Position numbers and translations under genes: made by a program. A stretch of 64,000 nt of DNA from Agapanthus africanus (lineage: Eukaryota > Streptophyta > Magnoliopsida > Asparagales > Amaryllidaceae), in assembly GCA_030015575.1 (NCBI GenBank), contig JASDDO010000001.1:519617772-519681771 (forward strand). Direction: 5' to 3'. Each line of letters opens with the position of its first letter. Within the stretch, counting starts at the first letter, position 1. The notes under the pieces are model-generated. The model made no database searches. It worked only from the letters and a program-made list of their open reading frames with translations, and was not told the origin of the DNA. Positions 10,533 to 20,574 of the stretch are shown here, piece by piece.

Positions 10533-11274
10533 TGTAGTTTTAGATCTGTAAAATGTATGCCTCTTTTCAATAAATAAAATTCAGAAATTCTGGAAGTGAC
10601 ATTCAGATCTGTTCTTTATTGCTTGGAGGGAGCCATCACCATTAGTAAGTGTTTTTCTTTTATTCTTTTAATGTTATTTCATCCCCTAATGAGCGAGTAG
10701 TCTCCTCGCTTGTTAGGGTTAGCCTTAGGGAAAGGGTTGAGAGATGAGATCTCTCACCCCTTTCAATGCCATATTAAACTAACCCATTAAGAACTCCATG
10801 CATGCGCGCACAACCGCTCCCTGCGGCACCCTACCCCTCGAGGTAACGGTGAACCGCAGTATAAAGGGCCGGTTGCGCGCGTTTTCCATGGGGGTTAGGG
10901 TAATTAACGATAAAGGAAGGATACGAATCTAGAGGAAGAAAACATCTTCCCAAAAGAGTTGTACCCACTTTATCGATAATTACTATAACACCTAATGGAT
11001 CTAAAATACGGCATTGAAAGCGGTGAGGAAACATCAATCTCCAAAACTTCCTCTAAGCCTAACCCTAGCAAGAATTTAAATTAGATTAATTAAGTTTTAG
11101 ATCTAGATTTTTATAAAACCAAAACGACAAATAGAATCAACTCGTTAAGACACACTAAAGGAATTTACCCGTCTCTGTGGATCGACCCGCACTCACCGGC
11201 TAGCTGCGAAGCGACGCCATTTCTTGATTGCGGTAATTATATTTTTGATCGTAAAATCTCTACCAATCATTACC

Positions 11275-12103
11275 TACCGAGGAATCGAAGCTAACTCGAA
11301 AAAAATCAGCGCCATTCTCAACATGGCCACACCAAAAAGCAACGTTGAAATAATGCGACTCACGGGGAGAGTGGTCGCTCTGAGTCATTTCATATCGAGA
11401 TCTGGAGAACAATGCCTCCCATTCTTCAAAGCCCTGAGAAAGATCCCAAAGTTCGAATGGTCGAAAGAATGTCAAAACGCTTTCGAGCAGCTCAAAACGC
11501 ACCTGGAAACTCCCCCACTGCTCACCCGACTGATCGAAGGAGACGAGCTATTATCGTACCTGGCGGTCTCCGACCAAGTTGCAGGCGCGGTGCTCGTTAG
11601 GGAAGCCGAAGTTGTACGAAAGCCGGTCTACTACGTGAGCTACATCTTCAAAGACGCGGAAACAAAGTACCTAGCCAAAGAAAAGATAGTCTTGGCGCTT
11701 ATCGTCGCCTCAAGGAAGCTACGACACTACTTCCAAGCACACATCATCCTCGTCTTCACCGAGCGGCCTATAGGGACTATTCTCGCCTCTCCCGAGTGGT
11801 CTGGTCATCTGGAGAAATAAAGGTGGGAGTTATCCCAATTCGGCATCAAATGCCGCCCCAGGCAAGCCATCAAAGCACAACTCTTGGAAGACTTCGTGGT
11901 CGAGTGCACTATTCCCACCAAGGAAGCAGCATCGGCACATATCCCCGGGGCCCAACTCTCGGTCGAGGAAATACCCGATTCCATCCCCGATTGGGTCCTC
12001 TACGTGGATGGATCCTCTACCGAGGAAGGGAGCAGTGCCGGCCTTATCATTCGAGGCCCGAACGAGGCAGAGATGGAGTGATCTTTGTAGCTTAGGTTCA
12101 GAG
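11275..12103 (+). pseudogene. B RNase H and start of second RNase H
   Basis: Continues the RT thumb of B in phase after element A (YRGIEANSKKISAIL), then the connection and RNase H (LAVSDQVAGAVLV, then KLRHYFQAH). A TAA at 11818-11820 breaks the frame, which then continues in phase (RWELSQFGIKCRPR) into the second, archaeal-type RNase H, starting DWVLYVDGSS with the first catalytic Asp. A TGA at 12079-12081 and a TAG shortly after lie inside this domain. Confidence 0.8.
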
Positions 12104-12691
12104 TGCCAAACAACGCCGCGGAATACGAGGCCTTGTTATCCGGGTTGCGAATCGCTTCCGGGGTAGGGCTGAAGACGATCCAGATTCGCAGTGACTCCGA
12201 CCTAGTCGTCGGCCAAGTGACCAGGCGCTTTGAGGCTCGAGAGCCGCTCATGGTGAAGTACCTAGCCGAGAAAAAAAGACTTCGTAAAAATTTTGACGAA
12301 GTCCAAGTGGAACAGATTCTCCGGCACCTGAATTCCCAAGCCGAAGCTCTGAGCAAGCTTGCCTCTTCCTATGCGGCCAACAATAAGAGGAATATCCTCT
12401 TCGAAGTCTTGCCACGGCCCAGAGTGGAAGACAAAGAGGTAACGCTTCAAATATACACTGCTCAGCAGGAAGGCCAGGATTGGAGGAAGCCCCTCATGGA
12501 GTTCTTGAAGGATGGCACACTTCTGAAAGACCAAGGGGAAGCACGCCGCCTTCGAGCCAAAGCCCGCCATTTCATTTAGAGAAATGGAAACCTTTACAAG
12601 AAATCGTACACACAGCCTCTTCTTCGATGCGTGACCCTCACGAAGCCGACTACGTCCTGCGCGAGATACACGAAGGGGTCGGTGGAGCGCA
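12104..12691 (+). pseudogene. B second RNase H (rest) and truncated integrase
   Basis: Same frame: NNAAEYEALLSGL (catalytic Glu) and IRSDSDLVVGQV (catalytic Asp), ending with LNSQAEALSKLA. The frame closes with TAG at 12577-12579. A frameshift in the following ~60 bases leads to the integrase zinc-binding N-terminus (ADYVLREIHEGVGGAHQG), which is cut at the junction with the copia LTR at 12692. Confidence 0.75.
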
Positions 12692-14265
12692 TCAAGGCTT
12701 CTCCATGCTTCCACAAGTATCTTTAGCCATGCTAATTTCCACCTAATTTTGATTTTTCCCTTAATAATTAATCACCCAAATTATCTTTAATTTGATATGA
12801 GTCTCATACACCCAAGTCCAATGTATCATCTAGCATAACATAATTGTAAATACATTAATATATATCTCACACACACACACACACATATGTATGTATTTGG
12901 AGAAAAGAAATTCTTAAGTGAGCTAATATTAGTTAATATATATTAATATATCCAATATATAATTATATATTAAATTATTAAATCAACACATGATTTAATA
13001 ATCCGGCTATATCACATACAACCGACTAATATCATTTATATGTATATCAACTATACATATAACAAATTATTGAATCAACACTTGATTCAATAATCTGGTT
13101 ATATCACATATAACCTATATCGCGAGATTAGAATACTGTATCATATACACGTATTAATCTCGGTCCCGCACATATCACATATGTGCCCTATTTCATTTCG
13201 CTTGAGCTAGAAAACCTGTGTAGGACTCTAAAGACTCGTTAATATGCCAGTAGTAGGTAATGATCATATCAGTTACCCACAAGCCGTCAGAAGTACTAGC
13301 TGGACGTAACGGCTATCTATGTATTGAGCGATCAGAAGATCAACAAGAAAACTGGTCCAAACTCCCGTGAATCCAGTTAGTAACACTACCGTACAGTCCG
13401 GTCTCTTCGTCTGATATGTCGCATAACGAGTCTGGGGGTGGTAAACGTCAGACCCCAATAACTTGATAAGTCATGCCAATGTGAGACTCATAACGGGTCG
13501 AGAAACTACTAATAACACTTACCAGTAAATCTCATCATCAGCCCTGGCTAGGGACTTCCTGTTATAGCCAATCGAGTATAGCACAACATCAACTCCCAAT
13601 ACTGGGAGAGACGAAACCCCTCATATCGCTCATTGCCTCCATGTGACTCGGGACTGTACCCAAAATCCACCTGTTTGCACGCTTTCTTGAACATGGTAGG
13701 GAGGAAATCAAAGCACAGTGGGAATCACACAAGAATCTATGACGATCTCGGGTCTACAGACTAACATATACCGGTGTCACCAGAGAACTGCTATCTGACG
13801 ATAGGTATAATACCATCTAGGAGTTCTCGGCGAGTCCTGTTCGGTGTACCATTCTCCAATGAGCACCCGTGTACAATCTTTGATGTCAAACACCAATGGC
13901 TGTGGGATCAACCATCGCCCCATACAGGGTCAAGAAACGTACACACTAGTCTACTCTGGAATATCGATGCCCTGTCTCGATGCTCCCTCGACTAGGAACA
14001 ATTAAAGGATGAACTTGTGGACTATCTTGGCCCCACTAGTATGATCTGCATCATAGTTCTGGTAGTCAAGTACACATCCTAAGGGCTTTATCAACATGTG
14101 AGAGAAAGACCGTATCACAATACCAGTCTACATGTTAAGATAAAGAGTAACCAGATAGCACGCTATCATGTCGAGCAAGAAAGTCCTCTCTATATATGTC
14201 CAAGCATCCATTATAATATACAATCATGTACAATAATGGCCTCTTGGGCATACATATAACTAACA
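12692..14265 (-). repeat. 3' LTR of C2, truncated
   Basis: Reads on the minus strand from TGTTAGTTATATG (14265 leftwards). It matches the right LTR 39461-41001 but lacks the part equal to 38848-39460, so its R/U5 end is missing and it abuts integrase of B. It contains perfect hairpins (12974-13002, 13066-13094, 13097-13115) and a short CA microsatellite (about 12868-12885). Confidence 0.85.
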
Positions 14266-14278
14266 ATCTCCCATTTGC
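14266..14278 (-). other. Polypurine tract of C2
   Basis: On the minus strand GCAAATGGGAGAT directly precedes the LTR start, as in Angela-type elements. C1 has the close relative GCAAGTGGGAGAT. Confidence 0.8.
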
Positions 14279-14344
14279 ACCAAGGCCAGTTGTTGTCGTA
14301 TTTCATACCCAACATCCCAAAGAGTCTCTCAAATTGTATCTAGG

Positions 14345-15168
14345 GTATGGCTTTCGTGAGTAGATCCACCATGTTATTCTTCATGTCAACTCTCCTGACC
14401 TCGATCTCCCGACGATCAACTATCTCCCGGATCAGGTGATACCTCCTCAAAATATGTCAGGATCGTTGATGGGACCTGGGTTCCTTGGCTAAAACTATAG
14501 CTCCATTGTTATCACAATACAAAGGTATTGGATGCTCGATGGATGGAACCACACCAAGTTCAGTTATAAATTTCTTCATCCAGGCAGCCTCTTTGGCAGC
14601 ATCGTTGGCAGCGATGTATTCAGCCTCCATCGTCGAGTCTGCCACAGTATCTTGCTTGGAACTCTTCCAACATACCGCCCCTCCATTGAGGGTGAAGAAA
14701 AAACCCGAGATCGATTTACTATCGTCCTTATCACTCTGGAAGCTCGAATCGGTAAAGGACTCCACTTGGAGTTCACCGTTACCATACACCAAGAACATTT
14801 CTTTGGTCCTTCTCAAGTACTTAAGAATGTTCTTCACAGCTGTCCAGTGATTCTCCCCAGGATCCGATTGATACCTGCTTACAACACTAAGTACGTACGC
14901 TACATCCGGTCTGGTACATAACATCGCATACATGATAGACCTGACTGCCGAAGCATAGGGTATCCCTTGCATGCGAGCCCTCTCCAAATCAGTCTTGGGG
15001 GACATCTCTTTGGAGAGAGTAATTCCTGAGATCGTGGGTAAATTTCCATGCTTGGAATCTTCCATACTAAACCTTTTTATTATGGTGTCAATGTACCTGG
15101 ATTGGGATAATCCCAACATCCGTTTAGATCTATCTCTATAGATCTTAATCTCCAGGATGTAAGAGGCA
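14345..15168 (-). pseudogene. C2 RT C-terminus and RNase H
   Basis: Copia pol C-terminal part. It holds the RT tail (SYIL, IKIYRDRSKRMLGLSQSRYI), the PYASAVRSIMYAMLCTRPDV block, DPGENHWTAVKNILKYL, and RNase H with catalytic residues in ESFTDSSFQSDKDD, TMEAEYIAANDA and YCDNNGAI. The frame runs from the C1 insertion to a TGA at 14457-14459, then continues in phase for about 37 more codons (YHLIREIV, then DLLTKAIP). One premature stop is thus the only break seen in this portion. Confidence 0.85.
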
Positions 15169-15173
15169 CCACC
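15169..15173 (+). repeat. Target-site duplication CCACC of C1 (left)
   Basis: The matching copy is at 25611-25615. Removing C1 and one copy joins the RT of C2 in frame (...FSMKDLGG / ASYIL...). Confidence 0.9.
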
Positions 15174-17415
15174 TGTTAGTTATATGTATGCCCTAGAGGC
15201 TATTACTGTACATTGGATGTATATTGTAGTGGATGCTGGGACATATATAGATAGGACTTTCTTGCTCGACATGATAGTACGCTATCTGGTTGCTCTTTAT
15301 CTTAACATGTATACTTTTTGTCTCTCTGATTACATGTTGATAAAGCCCTTAGGATGTGTACTCGACTTCCAGGACTATGATGCAGATTATACTAGTGGGG
15401 CCTGGGTAGTCAGTGAGTACATCCTTCATTGTTCCTAGTCGTGGGAATATCGAGACGGGGCATCGATATTCCAGAGTAGACTAGCGCATATCTTCTCGAC
15501 CCATGCGATGGGCGATGGATGATCCCATATCCATTGGTGTTTGACATCGAAGATGGTATGCGGGTGCTCAGTGGAGACTGGGTACACTGAACGGACTCGC
15601 CGAGAACTCCCAGATGGTATTATACCTGACGTCAGATGGCAGTTCTCTGGTGACACTGGTACAGCTTAGTCTGTTGACCCGAGATCGTCATAGAGTCTTG
15701 TGTGTCTCCCACTGTGCTTTGATTTCCACCCTACCACGGCTCTACTGAGTTGTGCAAACAGGTGGTTTTTGGGTACAGTCCCGATTCACATGGAGGCAAT
15801 GAGCGATAGGAGGGGATTCGTCTCTCCCGGTATTGGGGGTTGATATTGTGCTATGCTCGACTGGCCATAACAGGAAATCCCTGGCCAGGGTTGCTGTGAT
15901 ATACTGGTAAGAGTTATCAGTAGTTTCACGAATGTTATGGACCTCAAGTCGGCATGACTTATCGAGCTATTGGGGTCTGACGTTTACCACCCCTAGGCGA
16001 GATATGCGACATATCAGACGAACAGACCGGACTGTACGGTAAGTGTTACTGGTTGGATTCGCAGGAGTGTGAGCGGGCTTGCTCGTCGATCTTCTGATCG
16101 CTCAATACCCGGGTGGCCGTTACGTTTAGCAGACCGCTTGCGGCTTGTGGGTGTTTGATATGATCATCACCTGCTGCCGGCGTATTGACGAGTCTTTAGA
16201 GTCCTACACAGAGGTTTCCTGGCTCAAGCGAAACGAAATAGGAGCGCATATGAGATATGTGCGGGACCGAGAATAATGCGTGTATGTGATACCGTATTCT
16301 ATTCTCGCGATGAATGTATCGATCAGGTTATATGCGATATACCCTAGCTATCGAATCAAGGATTGATTCGATAAGCCGATACATTGGATACTAGTCGGTT
16401 ATATGCGATATGACCGGATCGTTAAATCAAGTGTTGATTTAATGATTTAATGTATAATTATATATTTGATATATTACTTTGCATTAACTAGTATCGGTTC
16501 ACTTTAAATGGATTTTCTCGCTCGGATGTGCGCATTGCATATGCGATATGATATTGTGTACTAGTTTGTATCATGTTTGATGATACATGTCTTTTTGGTT
16601 AAGTGTAAAGAATTAAACCTTGGTTAATGAAATCCTTAGGGTTTACTGTTTGCTTATTCCTTTATTTATTTGTTTTATTCATTATGGTATTTATAATAAG
16701 CATAATGAGAAAGAAACAAAATGGTTAGCTTTCATTCTTTCATGAAGCTTAATGAAGCTTCATGAAGCTTTGACCAAAAGTGACCATTTTGTTTTTATCT
16801 CAAACCCTAACCACTCACTAACCTTGGTTAACTCTCTACACTTTACTATGGTTCAATTATGATAAGAAATTATTATTCTTTTTCTATTCCATATTTTCTT
16901 ATCATAATTTTTTAGCTTCTTCTTCTTCTTCCTTCAAGTGAAGAAAAGCTTGACCATCAATGGCAACTTGATGAAATGAGTGAGAAATCCAATTCTAAAG
17001 TCTACCCACTTCCTATTTCTTCATCCTCTACCTCTTGCCAAGTAGTAGAGTGTGTTTCCTTCACAAGTTTTCATGGCAAGGTGAAGGTGGAGCTTGATTT
17101 AGCGATGCCTCGACGTAGATCATCTTCGGCATGGACATCGACGACCTAGCTCGCTTATTCTTCGACGAAGCCGACGCTGGAGTCCGGATTCTTTTTGGAC
17201 AGCGGAGGGGAGTTCGTTGCGGAGCTTAGGAATTGGCGGACCGGATCTACAAAGGTTGTAGTCACTTTCTCTTAGCATTTAATTCGATTAATTGCTTGCT
17301 TTGCCTAAATATCTAGTTAACGATCCGTTCTAGGTTTTCTCGGCACCGTAATTTTTTAGAAATTTGCATGTTTGATCACTTATGAAACCTCACTAGGGTG
17401 CCTAGGAACCCTACA
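15174..17415 (+). repeat. 5' LTR of C1
   Basis: TGTTAGTTATATG...GAACCCTACA. It contains two perfect inverted repeats (16349-16373 with arms TATCGAATCAA; 16422-16442 with arms TTAAATCAA). An 84-codon frame in the LTR is repeated in the other LTR and is not considered a gene. Confidence 0.9.
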
Positions 17416-17416
17416 G

Positions 17417-17434
17417 TGGTATCAGAGCCTAGCT
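17417..17434 (+). other. Primer-binding site of C1
   Basis: TGGTATCAGAGCCTAGCT begins 1 nt after the LTR end. It is the standard copia primer site for initiator tRNA-Met. Confidence 0.9.
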
Positions 17435-20400
17435 AGAGCCTTAGGCGAAGTCCAGACGAAGTTTGAAACCCGAACGAACCCGAAACCCCAACTCAAATGT
17501 GCTCTCTGTACTTTTTCTAAAAACAGAGATTTTTCAGTATTAAAAATATGTAGAAATATCAGCAGGAAAATATAAGAGTAACTGTGCAATTCGTAACCCT
17601 AATTCCATCAAACTGCCGCGGTTCCGCGGCACGAGCTTGGCTCGTGCGGCGGTTCCGCGGCTATTTTGTCGTATATTGCATTGAAGTTTGCACAGTAACT
17701 CCTATTTAACAGTGCTGGTTTTCCTGGGTATTTTTAATATTTTCCCAGAGTTTGAATTTTCTGAGTTGTTTTGGGGATTCGAATGTTCGATCGGATTATC
17801 AAATTTTGTCTGTGTGGCTTTCCGGATAAATTTTTGAATATGTTAAAAAGTTCGACCAGATATAAATACCCAATTTTTCCCCTGTCGGGAAATTTCCAAG
17901 TGTTGGATTTTTCCGTAGTTTAACGACGTTCTAAGTAGTGCAAGTAACGCGATGGACCCTCTAGAAGACAACAAACCTTAACTCGATTATGTGACCGTCT
18001 TGAACTGCCCTTTGAACCTTCGGGTTTGAGGCAGTACGGCGTGCCACATGTGAGGCGTTGGCTTGACCCTTCTACGGCTGGACCGTTGCTACTGAGGCAC
18101 GAACTGAATGCTGTTAGACTTATTTCATGTGTTGAGCTGTATCGGGAAAACTTGGGTGTTCGATTGTTCGATCGGAAAGTTTAACATTATCTATTTATCC
18201 GGAATGTGATACAATAATTGGAATTCACAAATAGTTATGAGATAACTGAATGAATGTTATAAACATAGCACTTTAGTCTCACTTGATCGGTTGCCACGGA
18301 ATTTTGATGTGATCAAAAGTCCGTCGCAATCACGTAGTGTACGCGGATACTCGCCGGGTAAACTTAATAGACAGCCTCACCCCATAGCCCCGACCAAGTG
18401 ACTGTAGGAGAACCCCGTCGCCGAAAGCATCCGTTCGGGTGCTCGCGGTAGCGGTGTTCCGCCTTGGTGCACTTTGTCGATGGCGTCGGGGGTGCGGCCG
18501 TCTACTAAAGTTTGCGACGAGCATTCGATCAGAATGTCGGGAATCTTGTTGAATTGCCCGACTCGATATTGAAAAGAGTTTTCGATAATGAGACTAAAAT
18601 GCGGAGTTTATAATTGTTAGGCATGCGATGTCTAAGTAATTCATTTGGTCAGGCATGCGATGTCTGAGAAGGTTGCGGATTCCAACTGTTGTAGTTTTAC
18701 ATTTTCTTTTCTGTGACCGTAAGTGTAATATGTGATATCGCCAGTTTCGTTGCTATATGTCAACGACAATTGGGATGCGCATATTTACTTACGTTGATGA
18801 CATGTGATGTTATGTGTTGCTGGATATGTTATATTGGATCGTCGTGTTTGAATAGCCGGGGGGTTTTTATGTGAGATGAGTGTTTTTCATTTTCATTCAT
18901 GTAAAAACTTGTATGTAATATTCTTTTATTGGGGCACTTCCAGGTTGCGGAAGTAGTCACCGTTTGTATATTATTTACTTTTCTGCACTAGGATAGACCC
19001 AAGGAGGAGGGCACAAGTAACCGGGTTCTGGGGTCCAGTGGGAGACCAACTCGAGGAGTCGAGTCCGGGTCTCCTAACCCTAGAATTGGTAGGGTTGCTT
19101 GCCGCTCTCGTAGGGGTCTAGGGGTGTGGGATTGGCTATTCATCACGACCGTGGAATCCGTGTTTTATACTGGCTCGTATTGAAAACACGGACGTCCTAG
19201 TATATCCAATATTTCATATGTTTCTTCTGCTGTGATTTATCTGTGATCATGTGATGTTCTGTGACAGGTATTATATATAGTATATATGATATATTATATA
19301 GACGTTGCTTATGTTTTACACCCGCGCTAGCCCTGCCTCGCTCTGGCGTTAGTTACCTAACCTAACGGTGCAGACGGGACATCGAGGCGAATGCGGATGG
19401 CATAAGCGTACGTTATATTTATCTGTGATGGTTAGGTGCACTTAAATGATGGGATATTCATTAATAATATTAATGAAAGAAAATAAACCTAATTGATGTT
19501 GTGGAATCGAATTTCAAAATAAAAACAGGTAGCTACAGTTCTTGCTTTGCATTGTGGTGTTCATTATAGAACATCCTGCACCTTATTCGATGAGGAAAGG
19601 ACCGAGATCCCTTCACCGGGAGTGACTCCTTTAGCAATAACTAGCAGATGCTACACACTCGGTTTTTATTTGATCGCTTCTATAGTTTCTGCTTTGCACA
19701 GTGATATATATGATATATCCCGCACCTCATTCGACGAGGAAAGGGCCGACGATCCCTTCACCGGGAGTGACCCCTTTAGCAAAACTAGAAAAGCCTCAAA
19801 AACATTCCATTTAAAAACCATTTGATTCCGCAACGAGATCAAGTTCAAAGCGTTAAAGGTTTTCACAAAAACCAGCCGCAACCCTCCGTCATTTTAGGAA
19901 GTAGAGTACTTAGTATTCGTGTTGTGTTTGTTGACCATAGTCAAGGCACAGTGTACGGTAGCTAAGTGATGTCTTCCTACACCGCATATGATGCGATTAG
20001 TTAGGACAGTCGCGTGACTTTGTTGACCTTAGTTAAGGGTCATGTGGGTGGGTCTAATTAATCACGAAATGACGGGTAGAACTTGACTAGTACTTATGAT
20101 TTGTTGACCATAGTTAAGGTCATAGGTGCTAGGGGTAAAAACCTTTATCGGGAGTTTCAAGTGTTGAAATTTGCAATGAGATTGCATACCTTCTATGTGA
20201 TAGTTGGATCCCGATACCCACTGCGAGTAATTGTTACTCCTGGGAGAGTTTTGCACTTTGCAATTAGCCGATCAAGTAGGTGTCTAGAAAGGTGTCAACG
20301 GGGTTACGCCTCTGGGAAAACGAGGTTTACAGTAATTAGGTCCGTGCGAAAGCACGGGGAACCTCCCTCAAAGTACCGACACTGGCCTGGCTGAAAGATT

Positions 20401-20570
20401 GGCGAACTTGTAGAGTGTAATTAATCCCGGCTAGTCTTTCCTTTTAGGGTTTGAAGGAAGATTTGATAAAAACAGTGGGAGCCATCCTGATTAGATAAAA
20501 TATATAACCAATCTGATCTTGCAAGAGCGCACGCAGAGTGTTTTCTTCTCTCTCTCTCCTGGTAGCAACC
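17435..20570 (+). other. Non-coding leader of C1 (no gag)
   Basis: About 3.1 kb where gag should be; no gag motif or zinc knuckle is seen in any frame. It holds the GC double dyad (17615-17661), a duplicated GGCATGCGATGTCTRAG motif (about 18621 and 18654), a ~155-bp duplication (about 19550-19640 and 19700-19790, both with CCCTTCACCGGGAGTGAC) and three spaced copies of TTGTTGACCWTAGTYAAGG (about 19928, 20019, 20101). The leader of C2 has the same organisation, so this is a family trait. Confidence 0.75.
17615..17661 (+). repeat. GC-rich double dyad, C1 leader
   Basis: GCCGCGGTTCCGCGGC (17615-17630), a 15-nt spacer ACGAGCTTGGCTCGT that is itself an inverted repeat, and GCGGCGGTTCCGCGGC (17646-17661). 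The whole block can also fold as one hairpin with 22-nt arms and 3 mismatches. It lies about 200 bp after the primer site. Confidence 0.9.
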
Positions 20571-20574
20571 ATAT

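Larger units (their letters stand above)
3203..11269 (+). mobile_element. Element A: non-autonomous Athila-like LTR retrotransposon
   Basis: Complete insertion flanked by TTACC (3198-3202 and 11270-11274). It has an Athila-type primer site, a long leader, one Gag-protease reading frame, a ~1.45 kb non-coding 3' region and a purine tract before the 3' LTR. RT, RNase H and integrase are absent. The 5' LTR lacks about 499 bp present in the 3' LTR; the remaining ~788 aligned bases differ at about 7 positions by my count, so the insertion is fairly recent. Gag and protease resemble element E. Confidence 0.9.
9984..11269 (+). repeat. 3' LTR of element A (full length)
   Basis: 1286 bp, TGTTCAG...CCAATCA. 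It retains the segment deleted from the 5' LTR (10448-10946), including the TATA box and a U5-like part related to E. It also carries the GC double dyad at 10349-10400. The target-site copy TTACC follows. Confidence 0.9.
364..12691 (+). mobile_element. Element B: relic Tat-lineage Ty3/gypsy retrotransposon, interrupted
   Basis: B is a decayed gypsy element whose reading frame can be followed across three interruptions: X to the left of 364, the solo LTR F (412-1473) and Athila-like element A (3203-11269). Order is gag tail, protease, RT, RNase H, a second RNase H, and the start of integrase, where it is cut off by the copia LTR at 12692. The second, archaeal-type RNase H places it in the Tat lineage. 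Neither LTR of B is in the window. Confidence 0.75.

Noticed and set aside
14485-14921. Plus-strand frames of 121-129 codons at 14485-14921
   Set aside because: They are shadows of the minus-strand RNase H of C2, which has clear copia motifs.
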